Shown in pieces: positions 1 through 6,729 of a stretch of DNA of 14,286 bases. The notes below the pieces were generated by a model, which searched no databases, was not told the DNA's origin, and saw only the letters and a program-made list of their open reading frames with translations. Location of the stretch: the NCBI GenBank assembly GCA_900551205.1, contig URUW01000021.1, positions 1 to 14,286 of the forward strand. Direction: 5' to 3'. The position numbers and the translations under genes are program-made. The DNA comes from an uncultured Collinsella sp. (lineage in GTDB: Bacteria > Actinomycetota > Coriobacteriia > Coriobacteriales > Coriobacteriaceae). Numbering within the stretch: the first letter of the stretch is position 1; each line of letters begins with the position of its first letter.

Positions 1-1006
1 CCAGACGGCTGGCCTCGGACACCAGCGAGAATGCGCCGGTGATGAGCGCCTGCGAGGCGATGATGGCCGCGACGGTGGAAAGGCCGACGGCAAAGGGGCG
101 CAGACCCGGGGCGAGCATCTGGTAGAAGGGGTTGAGGTCGGCGATACCCATGAGCTCCGGGTTGCCGGCGTTGTTGATAAGCCACGCGCCCTGGCCCATG
201 TAGGACAGCAGCAGGCAGCACTTAACGAACGGCCAGGTGGCATAGATGTTGCCGCGGCCCACATGACCCATGTCGGAATAGAGCGCCTCGGCACCGGTGG
301 TAGCGAGGAAGCAGCTGCCCAAAATCATGATGCCCGCATGGTTGTTGGGGCTCAGCAGAAAAGCGATGCCACGCAACGGGTTGAGGCACAGCAGCACCGC
401 GGGATACTGGCAGACAAAGAACAGGCCCGTGCCGCCCAGGAACAAAAACCACAGCGTCATGATGGGGCCGAAGGCGTGACCGATCTTGGCCGTGCCGATG
501 CGCTGCACCAAGAAGAGCGCGATGATGATGGCAAGCGTGATGGCGACGACACGACCCTGGTCGTCACCGAGCACGGCATGAACCGCCGGAATGGTGCGCA
601 GGCCCTCGATGGCCGTGGTCACGGTAACGGCAGGCGTGAGGATGCCGTCGGCGAGCAGTGCCGCGCCGCCCAGCATGGCGGGGATGATAAGCCACTTGCC
701 GCAGCGCTTGACCAGGCTGTACAGGGCAAAGATGCCGCCCTCGCCGTGGTTGTCGGCGCGCAGCGAGATCAGCACGTACTTGACGGTCGTCAGCAGCGTG
801 ACCGTCCACACGACAAGGGAGAGCGCGCCGAGCACGAACTCCTGCGTGACGCTTCCGATGCCGCCGTTGCCGGCAACGAGCGCCTTGGTTACATACATGG
901 GGCTGGTGCCGATATCGCCGTACACCACGCCCAGCGTGACGAGCATCGCCGAGATGCTCACAGGAATCGCAGCGTGCGAGGCTACTTCCTTTGCCTTTTG
1001 TTCCAT
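1..1006 (-). CDS. kup: KUP-family potassium uptake transporter (C-terminus cut by window edge)
   Basis: This is an integral membrane K+ importer of the KUP/HAK/KT family, thought to work as a K+/H+ symporter. About 335 N-terminal residues are visible and the reading frame is still open at position 1. The family signature GDIGTSPMY lies at about residues 30-38. The conserved [14 protein letters not shown] block lies at about 83-96, and [12 protein letters not shown] follows further on. Hydrophobic segments fill the rest, as expected for a 12-TM carrier of roughly 600-700 residues. The ATG at 1006 was chosen because GGGAGGA lies about 10 nt upstream and the family motif begins at the usual distance from the N-terminus. 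A strong -10 box sits just upstream, leaving a leader of about 30 nt, so there is no room for a c-di-AMP riboswitch. No frameshift is seen. The family call is firm; the rest of the protein lies outside the window. Confidence 0.95.
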   Translation of the reverse strand, partial: MEQKAKEVASHAAIPVSISAMLVTLGVVYGDIGTSPMYVTKALVAGNGGIGSVTQEFVLGALSLVVWTVTLLTTVKYVLISLRADNHGEGGIFALYSLVKRCGKWLIIPAMLGGAALLADGILTPAVTVTTAIEGLRTIPAVHAVLGDDQGRVVAITLAIIIALFLVQRIGTAKIGHAFGPIMTLWFLFLGGTGLFFVCQYPAVLLCLNPLRGIAFLLSPNNHAGIMILGSCFLATTGAEALYSDMGHVGRGNIYATWPFVKCCLLLSYMGQGAWLINNAGNPELMGIADLNPFYQMLAPGLRPFAVGLSTVAAIIASQALITGAFSLVSEASRL

Positions 1007-1041
1007 AAGCCAGTTTCCTCCCAATTTTAACGTTCGACGGG

Positions 1042-1047
1042 ATTATA
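1042..1047 (-). promoter_or_regulatory. -10 box of the kup promoter
   Basis: Read on the minus strand this is a perfect TATAAT, placed about 36 nt upstream of the kup ATG. No good -35 box is seen at 17 nt; TTCAAA at 15 nt is the nearest. The leader would be about 30 nt. Confidence 0.55.
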
Positions 1048-1129
1048 GGTAATCAGCCCATGTTTGAATGGTACTGTTTTCCCAGCTAAATAAACATTTA
1101 TGCGGCCTTTAGGCCACCGCGGCGATATG

Positions 1130-1164
1130 GAATGTGACAAAGGGACAGTCCCTTTGTCACATTC
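1130..1164. repeat. Perfect 17-bp-arm palindrome downstream of the nitroreductase gene
   Basis: The left arm gaatgtgacaaagggac (1130-1146) and the right arm gtccctttgtcacattc (1148-1164) are exact reverse complements around a single central base. The element starts 1 nt beyond the nitroreductase stop codon. Neither side has a U-tract, so it is not a classical intrinsic terminator. It could still protect the 3' end of an mRNA or be a copy of a dispersed palindromic (REP-like) repeat. A smaller GGCCT/AGGCC hairpin lies next to it at 1104-1115. Confidence 0.8.
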
Positions 1165-1165
1165 G

Positions 1166-2038
1166 TCATTTTCCGAGCCAGTTCTTGAACCACCACTCCA
1201 TGGAGCGGCTCATCTCGGCCATAAAGGGACTCGTGTGCTTACGGGTGTAGATATCGACGACGCGCTCGCCCACCTCGCGGGCGTGCGGGCGAAACATCGC
1301 GTCCATCTCGGCCACCTGCGCATCCATCGTCGCGGCGTCGGCGCGACAATAACGCTCCTCATGCACCAGGTTCACCACGGGATGCGCGATCGCCGGGCGC
1401 TCCTTGCGGGGCGTGCCGATGATGAGCATCGACAGCGGCATGGTATAGGGAGGCAAGTCCAGCAGCGCGGCGACTTCCTCGGCGTTCTCGACGACATCGC
1501 CGATATAGCAGCTCCCCAGCCCCAGGGCCTCGGCGGCAACCACGGCGTTTTGAGCGGCGATCATGGCATCCTGTGCCGCGATGGCAAAGTCGCCCAGGCC
1601 CGGCGCACGACGGGGCGACTTGCCCGTGCGCTCGACAAACTCGGGCTCAAAGCAACCCACGTGCTCAAACAGATCGATCCACTTGGCATAGTCGACTACA
1701 AATATGAGTGCCCAGGGCGCCTTAGCGATCATGGGCTGATGATCGCACAGGTCGGCCAGGCGGTCCAATGTGGCCTGCTCACGAATGCTCACGATGGAAT
1801 ACATCATCATGGCGCCTGCCGACGGCGCACGGCTCGCCGCATGCAGAATCGCCGCCCGCTGTTCGTCGGTCACCGCCACGGGACGGTCATCGTCATCACG
1901 CGCGAAGGCACGCGTAGACGAGCGATGCTCCAAGATGTCCAGTACCGCGTTGCCCGTAGTCTCGACCGGATAGCCGTATGTATCCACGACCGCAGCTCCG
2001 TCGCTGCCCATGTCCGCCTTGCAAACCCGCTCGCTCAT
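1166..2038 (-). CDS. Nitroreductase-family FMN oxidoreductase
   Basis: This is a 290-residue soluble flavoprotein of the nitroreductase superfamily. Such enzymes use NAD(P)H to reduce nitro compounds, quinones or flavins, usually as dimers with FMN between subunits. The FMN-phosphate-binding pattern near the start of the domain reads HRSSTRAF (about residues 38-45). It is followed by a second cofactor-contact region around SAGAMMMYS, and by the typical LGLGSCYIGDV segment in the C-terminal half. The length is a little above the family average of about 200-250, with a short N-terminal extension and a C-terminal tail rich in Met, Trp and Arg. The start at 2038 has a GA-rich stretch (GAGGGTAGGG) upstream but no textbook Shine-Dalgarno site. 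The gene is divergent from the LtaS-like gene and appears monocistronic. The physiological substrate cannot be told from sequence. Confidence 0.88.
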   Translation of the reverse strand: MSERVCKADMGSDGAAVVDTYGYPVETTGNAVLDILEHRSSTRAFARDDDDRPVAVTDEQRAAILHAASRAPSAGAMMMYSIVSIREQATLDRLADLCDHQPMIAKAPWALIFVVDYAKWIDLFEHVGCFEPEFVERTGKSPRRAPGLGDFAIAAQDAMIAAQNAVVAAEALGLGSCYIGDVVENAEEVAALLDLPPYTMPLSMLIIGTPRKERPAIAHPVVNLVHEERYCRADAATMDAQVAEMDAMFRPHAREVGERVVDIYTRKHTSPFMAEMSRSMEWWFKNWLGK

Positions 2039-2251
2039 CGCCCTACCCTCGCCATTTCTTTAAGAAGCCTTTACGTTTCCGTGTAATTCCCGTCCATTAT
2101 CGCGCAGGTCGCCGCTACATTGCGCAACACCGCCACGCACGCGCGTTATTATGGCTGGTTGTTGTGCGCAGTCACCAAATGCAGCGCATATCTTGGTAAC
2201 AATCGGGTAAACCCCCGCTTTCGTAGGTTTTAGTTTGTGAGGAGTCTCAGC

Positions 2252-4552
2252 ATGTTCGCTGCCGCCATCTCGCTCGTCGGTCTTGCGGCGACCGTCTACC
2301 TTGTCTTGCGCGAGGCCAAGGCCATTCGCGCTCAGTCGGGCACCGTTGCCAAAAGCGCTCTTGGGTGGAGCGTCGCCTTCGGCCTGTTCCAGCTCTTTTT
2401 GACCATTTGGGGCGCCATTGGCCTCGTCGCCCAAAACGAGCCGCTCGCCTTTGCGATGCTCATCCTGACCAATGCCATCCTCACCGGCTGCGCTTGGGCC
2501 AGCATCGCCCGCGACCGTATCGCCCCGCGCGTCTTTGCGTTTGCCGCGCCCGATGCCCCCGCTCCCACCGGCAAGCTCGCCCGTCTGCGCGGCGCCTTTG
2601 TGGGCAAACCGCTCGTCGCCGCCGTCCTGTGCCTGCTGCTCGCCGGCGTCTTTGCGCTGCTGGGCATGGAGGTCTCATCCAACCACGACTTTACCTGGGT
2701 CTACCCCCTGTGCATCCTGCTCGAGTGGGCTATCATCACCGTGCTCATGACCGGCTTGTTCTTCCTATTCCAGCGCCACGGCGCAGCTCCGGCCGTCCTG
2801 GCCTTTGCCCTCTTTGTCCTGGGCATTGCCGAGTTCTTCGTCATCACGTTTAAATCCATGCCCATCCAGCCGGGCGACCTTTCGGCCATTTCCACCGCCG
2901 CCGCGGTCGCCGGCAACGGCTACACCTTCTCCATCTCGCTGTTCTGCGTGCTGTCCATGGGCTTTACCGCCATCGCCATGCTGCTATGCGAGTACGCCGG
3001 CCTGGTGGCACCGCACCGTCAGAAGGGTGCCGCCAACGCCAAGCGCATGCTGCTCACCAACCTGCTCGTAGCGGTGCTGTGCCTGGGCGGCGTGACCGCG
3101 CATGTCACGCTCATCGACTACTACAACACCCTCGGCATCACCGTCTACACCTGGCGCCCGCTCGAGAGCTACTGGCGCGAGGGCTATCTACCTGCCTTTA
3201 TTAGTGCAGCACAGTCCATCAAGCCGCCCAAACCCGCCGACTACTCCGTCGACGACGCCAAGGCCACGCTCAAAAAGTACGCCAAGGCCTACGACAAGTC
3301 CGATGCCGCCAAGAGTGACGAGCGCACCGCCGCAAAGGAGCAATTCGACAGCGAGAAGCCCACGGTCATCGCCATCATGAACGAGACGTTCTCGGATCTG
3401 TCGATCTACCAGAACATGCGCGCCGGCTACGAGGGCCCGCAGTACTTTAAGAGCCTGTCCAACTGCCTCAGTCGCGGCAAGCTCTATGTGAGCGCCTACG
3501 GCGGCGGTACCGCCAATACCGAGTTTGAGTTTATGACCGGCAACTCCATGGCCAACCTGGGCTCGGGCGTGTACCCCTACACCATCTACAACATGGAAAC
3601 GACCGGGAACCTGGCAGAGCAGTTCAAGTCGCTCGGATATTCCACCACGGCCATGCACCCCAACCACGCGACCAACTGGAACCGCGAGAACGTCTACAAG
3701 GACTTTGGCTTTGACCAGTTCCTGTCCATCAACGACTTCCAGGGAGCCGATACCCTGCGCGGCATGGTGACCGACCAGGCTACCTACGACAAGATTCTTG
3801 AGCTGCTCGACCAGAACGCCGATCCGCAGTTTATCTTCGACGTGACCATGCAGAACCACTCGGGCTACGACACGGGCCTGCTGCCGGTCGACAAGCAGAT
3901 GCACCTGAACATCGACACGACCGACCTGGACGCCAAGACCGTCGAGGACGGCACGCTCTCCGATGTCGACGAGTATGTCTCGTGCATCGAGCAGTCCGAC
4001 CAGGCGCTGCGCTACTTCCTTAACGCCTTAAGCAAGCTCGACCGCAAGGTGGTCGTGGTGTTCTGGGGCGACCACCAGCCGTTCTTCCCGTCCAAGTTCA
4101 ATGACAAGTGGTTTACCAACGAGGACGACGCCACGCACCAGGAGCGTCTGTGGCAGACCGACTACATCATCTGGGCCAACTACGACGTTGCCGGCTGCGA
4201 CCAGACGAGCGAGGTCGACGACCTGTCCACCAACTACCTGTCCACTCAGCTCATGCAACTGATCGGCGCACCGCTGACCGACTACCAGAAGGCGCACATG
4301 ACGCTGCGCGAGTCGCTGCCCGCCATCAACTCGGTGGGCTACGAGGACGCCAGCCTGCGCTGGGCGCTCTCCTCCAACGTCACCGGTGACGACGCCGCTG
4401 CCGCAGCCGCCACCAAGGCGCGCGAGGATTACGCCAAGATGCAGTATTACGAGATGTTCCGCGACGGCAAGAACGTGTACACCGAGCACTTCCAGACCGA
4501 GGCCAACGAGACCGACCCCAACCTGGCACCGGGTACAACCAAGATCAAATAG
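2252..4552 (+). CDS. Lipoteichoic acid synthase-like membrane sulfatase (LtaS/phosphoglycerol transferase family)
   Basis: This 766-residue membrane enzyme should transfer glycerol-phosphate units from phosphatidylglycerol onto a surface glycopolymer outside the cell. The first 290 or so residues hold about eight hydrophobic segments. An extracellular alkaline-phosphatase-like sulfatase domain follows. The expected metal and catalytic residues are present: Glu378 in NETFSD, the Thr nucleophile Thr420 in GGGTANTEFEF, His536 in MQNHSGY, and Asp607/His608 in WGDHQPF. They align with LtaS Glu255, Thr300, His416 and Asp475/His476. The N-terminal membrane part is longer than in classical LtaS. An in-frame GTG exists at 2237, but the ATG at 2252 is chosen because GAGGAG (2239-2244) sits 7 nt before it. 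It converges with the NlpC/P60 gene and ends in a hairpin terminator at 4756. It could instead make another phosphoglycerol-decorated polymer. Confidence 0.9.
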   Translation: MFAAAISLVGLAATVYLVLREAKAIRAQSGTVAKSALGWSVAFGLFQLFLTIWGAIGLVAQNEPLAFAMLILTNAILTGCAWASIARDRIAPRVFAFAAPDAPAPTGKLARLRGAFVGKPLVAAVLCLLLAGVFALLGMEVSSNHDFTWVYPLCILLEWAIITVLMTGLFFLFQRHGAAPAVLAFALFVLGIAEFFVITFKSMPIQPGDLSAISTAAAVAGNGYTFSISLFCVLSMGFTAIAMLLCEYAGLVAPHRQKGAANAKRMLLTNLLVAVLCLGGVTAHVTLIDYYNTLGITVYTWRPLESYWREGYLPAFISAAQSIKPPKPADYSVDDAKATLKKYAKAYDKSDAAKSDERTAAKEQFDSEKPTVIAIMNETFSDLSIYQNMRAGYEGPQYFKSLSNCLSRGKLYVSAYGGGTANTEFEFMTGNSMANLGSGVYPYTIYNMETTGNLAEQFKSLGYSTTAMHPNHATNWNRENVYKDFGFDQFLSINDFQGADTLRGMVTDQATYDKILELLDQNADPQFIFDVTMQNHSGYDTGLLPVDKQMHLNIDTTDLDAKTVEDGTLSDVDEYVSCIEQSDQALRYFLNALSKLDRKVVVVFWGDHQPFFPSKFNDKWFTNEDDATHQERLWQTDYIIWANYDVAGCDQTSEVDDLSTNYLSTQLMQLIGAPLTDYQKAHMTLRESLPAINSVGYEDASLRWALSSNVTGDDAAAAAATKAREDYAKMQYYEMFRDGKNVYTEHFQTEANETDPNLAPGTTKIK

Positions 4553-4571
4553 CGACACGTCTTAACTGGTT

Positions 4572-4702
4572 CGTCTGCCCGGCGGCGCGAAACGTAAGGT
4601 TCCCTGCTCGGACAGTCCTGCTCGCACGGAGAGCACATTAAGTGCTCTCCGGCTCGTGCGGAACTCGCGATGAACCTTACATTCCGCGTCGCCGGGCAGA
4701 CG
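4572..4702. repeat. 131-nt nested imperfect stem-loop
   Basis: Three nested pairings are visible. The outer 13-bp arms are cgtctgcccggcg (4572-4584) with cgccgggcagacg (4690-4702). The middle 9-bp arms are gtaaggttc (4594-4602) with gaaccttac (4672-4680). The inner 9-bp hairpin is ggagagcac-ATTAA-gtgctctcc (4628-4650), extended by CGCAC/GTGCG across a 5-nt bulge. It begins about 20 nt after the LtaS-like stop codon. There is no T-run after it, so it is not a plain terminator. It could be a structured 3' UTR, a small RNA or a mobile palindromic element. Confidence 0.75.
4655..4675 (+). repeat. 21-nt inverted repeat, left copy
   Basis: This 21-nt stretch inside the right half of the nested stem-loop is the exact reverse complement of 5135-5155, about 460 bp away. 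Together with the paired hairpins at 4756 and 5160 it frames the 62-bp repeat array between inverted flanks. Confidence 0.8.
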
Positions 4703-4755
4703 CCTCGGTGTTGAAGTGCGGCTTGTCATGAAAGCATCCGCAACATATATAAGTT

Positions 4756-4778
4756 GAAGGCCACATTAAGTGGCCTTC
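4756..4778 (+). terminator. Intrinsic terminator of the LtaS-like gene
   Basis: GAAGGCCAC, loop ATTAA, GTGGCCTTC form a perfect 9-bp stem, followed by TTTATATT on the plus strand. It lies about 200 nt after the LtaS-like stop codon. The same hairpin plus TTT occurs on the minus strand at 5160-5182. Confidence 0.75.
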
Positions 4779-4786
4779 TTTATATT

Positions 4787-5082
4787 CGGAAAGTGTGTCC
4801 CGGAATCTGCCTTCGGAATGGGACGCAGTTTCCGCTTGAGGGCCTGTTGGGAAAGCGCATCCCACTTCAAGAGTAAATTCCGGGTCGCACTTTCCGCTAA
4901 GGCTCTCAACCGGAAAGTGCATCTCATTCCAAGCCTTAATTCCGGGACATAGCTTCCGGACAAGACATCAACCGGAAAGTGGGGACCACTCTGAGCGCCG
5001 ATTCTGGGACACACTTTCCGAAACCCCGCCCATCCGGAAAGCCCGTCCCACTCCGAATACATCCAGGCATAAAATCATCAGC
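4787..5082. repeat. Tandem array of 62-bp repeats with 48-nt palindromic units
   Basis: Units begin at 4787, 4849, 4911, 4973 and 5035, exactly 62 bp apart. Each 48-nt unit opens with (C/G)GGAAAG and the first four close with TTCCG, at 4834, 4896, 4958 and 5020. Inside, the left arm reads roughly GGAAAGTGCATCCCA and the right arm roughly TTCCGGGACACACTTTCC, so every unit is an imperfect inverted repeat. The 14-nt stretches between units (for example 4835-4848 and 4897-4910) are not conserved. The fifth unit has lost its right arm. The units have diverged considerably yet keep the spacing exactly. The function is unknown. Confidence 0.85.
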
Positions 5083-5134
5083 TTATTAGGCCTTCCATCA
5101 ATAAAGAGGCGCCCTCCCGGACGGCGGGCACGAA

Positions 5135-5155
5135 GTTCATCGCGAGTTCCGCACG
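5135..5155 (-). repeat. 21-nt inverted repeat, right copy
   Basis: This is the exact reverse complement of 4655-4675. It lies directly beside the terminator hairpin at 5160-5182. The left copy likewise adjoins a hairpin with an ATTAA loop (4628-4650), which suggests an inverted duplication of a larger unit that later diverged. Confidence 0.8.
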
Positions 5156-5159
5156 CAAA

Positions 5160-5182
5160 GAAGGCCACTTAATGTGGCCTTC
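5160..5182 (-). terminator. Hairpin terminator of the NlpC/P60-like gene
   Basis: On the minus strand this reads GAAGGCCAC-ATTAA-GTGGCCTTC followed by TTTG, identical in stem and loop to the plus-strand terminator at 4756-4778. It lies about 75 nt past the hydrolase stop codon at 5258. The T-run is short, so termination strength is uncertain. Confidence 0.6.
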
Positions 5183-5257
5183 GTCTTGCGCAGGACTGTA
5201 GAGCAGGCAACCTTATGCCTCGCCCGCAGTCCCGGACCAACCAGCTTCAAGCCGCAG

Positions 5258-6463
5258 TTACGACAGCGCAATACCGCCAAGCCAGCCCCAACGCACGCCC
5301 GACCCAGTGCCATAGAAGCTAATAAACGAATCAAGCGACTTAGACGTAATGGCGCCCTCGTTGCTCATTACGATGCCGCCGCCAACGTAGATACCCACAT
5401 GACCGTAGATAAGGCCCGGAGCACCCGTGCCGCTGTGCGAGGAATCGGCCACGATCATGCCCACCTGCAGCGCCGAGCGGTCGGAGCTATAGCACCAGGC
5501 GTTGAACATGTCACACGCGTTGCCGCCAAAATAGCCCACGCCGGCATTGCGGAAGACATTGGTAACCCACGCCGCGCACCAGTTCTGACCCGGCGAAGGC
5601 GTGGAGTAGCACGCGTTGACGACGGCCTGCTGCTTGCCCGAGCCGGCATTCTGCTGCGGAGTTCCGGGCGCATACGATCCACCGCCCGAGCTCGAACCAC
5701 CCGAGTAGGAATTGTTCTTGTTCGCGGCGGCCGCGGCAGCGGCGGCCTTCCTAGCGGCCTCCTCGGCCTGGGCGGCAGCGAGAATCTCGGAATCGCGCTG
5801 AGCCATGAGCTCCTTGACGTCGTCGGAAAGACCGTTCAGCACGGTCTGGACTTCTTGCTGCTTGGCCTGCATATCCTGCATCTGAGCCGTCTGCTGGTCC
5901 TTGAGTTTCTCCAGGTTGGCCTTTTGTGCTTCGAGCTCGGTCTTCTGCGCGTCGAGCTCAGCCTGAATCGTCTGGATATCCTCGATGGCATCGCGGTCGC
6001 TCTTGTTGATCTTCTCAACGTAATGCGCGTTGGCGACGAGTTCCTCAAACGAGCCAGAGGCCAGCAGCAGCGACAGGATGTTCGTACCGCCGGACTTGTA
6101 GCTGGCGGCCACGCGATCGGAAAGGTCGTTGCGCTTCTTCTTGAGCTCGGCCTTCTTTTCATCGATCTGGGCCTGCGTGTCGTCAATCTTGCCCTGGACA
6201 TTCTCGATGTCGTTGAGGGTCTGGGCATTCTTGTTGGCCAGCGCCGCATACTCATTTGCGATGCTGTCGAGCTGGGCCTGAACCTCGTCGAGTTGGGCCT
6301 GGGCGGCATTCAATTTATCGGTGGTTTCTTTGGAAGCCTCCGCCGCATGGGCGCGAGTGGGCAGGCCAAAAAGAACTGCCGCAGAAGCGGCGCCGAACAG
6401 GGCCTTAAGGGCAGTGCGGCGCGAGAGCTCCTGGGAAAGGATGGAATCGCTGTTTGGTGACAT
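5258..6463 (-). CDS. Secreted coiled-coil NlpC/P60-like peptidoglycan hydrolase
   Basis: This 401-residue exported protein resembles PcsB/RipA-type cell-wall hydrolases that cut peptide stems during cell division. A signal peptide covers residues 1-40, with a twin-arginine-like SRRTALK at 14-20, a hydrophobic core, and an AHA cleavage site at about 38-40. Two long coiled-coil stretches follow (about 42-110 and 160-255), rich in Gln, Ala, Lys and Glu. An alanine run and a Gly/Ser linker come next (about 255-275). The C-terminal domain holds the predicted catalytic Cys296 in PGQNWCAAWV and His355 in GHVGIYVG, so it is a papain-like fold of the NlpC/P60 or CHAP kind. The ATG at 6463 has GGAG 5 nt upstream. 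It is divergent from galE and convergent with the LtaS-like gene. The coiled coil probably keeps the hydrolase inactive until a divisome partner binds it, by analogy with PcsB-FtsEX. Confidence 0.88.
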   Translation of the reverse strand: MSPNSDSILSQELSRRTALKALFGAASAAVLFGLPTRAHAAEASKETTDKLNAAQAQLDEVQAQLDSIANEYAALANKNAQTLNDIENVQGKIDDTQAQIDEKKAELKKKRNDLSDRVAASYKSGGTNILSLLLASGSFEELVANAHYVEKINKSDRDAIEDIQTIQAELDAQKTELEAQKANLEKLKDQQTAQMQDMQAKQQEVQTVLNGLSDDVKELMAQRDSEILAAAQAEEAARKAAAAAAAANKNNSYSGGSSSGGGSYAPGTPQQNAGSGKQQAVVNACYSTPSPGQNWCAAWVTNVFRNAGVGYFGGNACDMFNAWCYSSDRSALQVGMIVADSSHSGTGAPGLIYGHVGIYVGGGIVMSNEGAITSKSLDSFISFYGTGSGVRWGWLGGIALS

Positions 6464-6507
6464 ATGTACTCCGTTACATGCTTATTTATATGTCGCTCAA
6501 CTCATAC

Positions 6508-6535
6508 ATATTAGCGTACATATGGCGCGTCCCAA
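6508..6535 (-). promoter_or_regulatory. Candidate promoter of the NlpC/P60-like gene
   Basis: On the minus strand TTGGGA (6530-6535) and TAATAT (6508-6513) are separated by 16 nt, each matching consensus at 4 of 6 positions. A second possible -10, TATAAA, lies at 6485-6490. The predicted leader is about 35-40 nt. The stretch 6461-6523 is AT-rich and has several CATATG/GTACATA repeats that could be regulator sites. Confidence 0.35.
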
Positions 6536-6581
6536 CGATTTCCACGAACGGCAGGAAACTACAAGGTCGGCGGCTCGTAAG

Positions 6582-6608
6582 CAATTGTCAAATTTGAGGT
6601 AACAATTG
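6582..6608. promoter_or_regulatory. Inverted repeat in the divergent hydrolase/galE promoter region
   Basis: CAATTGT (6582-6588) and ACAATTG (6602-6608) are perfect 7-bp inverted arms 13 nt apart. The spacing is close to two helical turns, centre to centre. That fits a dimeric regulator site between two divergent genes, but no regulator is identified. Confidence 0.4.
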
Positions 6609-6686
6609 AGCAAGCTCTTATATGAGTACGTTAACATAATCCTCTGCTTTTCCTACAGTGCACCATTTGGGCGTCCCCGCCTGCGC

Positions 6687-6692
6687 TATACT
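6687..6692 (+). promoter_or_regulatory. Candidate -10 box of galE
   Basis: TATACT (5 of 6 to consensus) lies 38 nt before the galE ATG. The -35 region (around 6664-6670) is weak. An alternative promoter is TTGAGG (6594-6599) with TTATAT (6618-6623), which would give a leader of about 100 nt. Confidence 0.45.
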
Positions 6693-6729
6693 CCCCTCTA
6701 GAAGTGTTCCTGATTCGATAGGAGACTAC

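Larger units (their letters stand above)
4553..5257. other. 705-bp gene-free convergent intergenic region packed with inverted and tandem repeats
   Basis: No credible gene lies here. Reading left to right there is a 131-nt nested stem-loop, a hairpin terminator for the upstream plus-strand gene, an array of 62-bp repeats, a 21-nt inverted copy of part of the first stem-loop, and a hairpin terminator for the minus-strand hydrolase. Open frames of 60-100 codons cross the array. Because 62 is not a multiple of 3, each unit is read in a different frame, which argues strongly against coding. Confidence 0.8.

Noticed and set aside
263..1030. 255-codon plus-strand frame
   Set aside because: It is antisense to the clear KUP transporter and has the biased Arg/His/Gln composition typical of shadows in high-GC DNA.
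1007..1041. c-di-AMP riboswitch ahead of kup
   Set aside because: The likely transcript leader is only about 30 nt, too short for that structure.
4766..5062. 98-codon minus-strand frame (and 81/60-codon frames) across the repeat array as a gene
   Set aside because: The frame follows 62-bp repeats whose period is not a multiple of three, so repeated DNA gives no repeated peptide. There is no ribosome site and no family resemblance.
4787..5082. CRISPR array
   Set aside because: The units are 48 nt with 14-nt gaps, the repeats are diverged from each other, and no cas gene is present. Spacers of 14 nt are far too short.
5174..6460. 428-codon plus-strand frame
   Set aside because: It is the complement of the hydrolase coiled coil. 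Its Leu/Gly-rich pattern is a by-product of the opposite strand.
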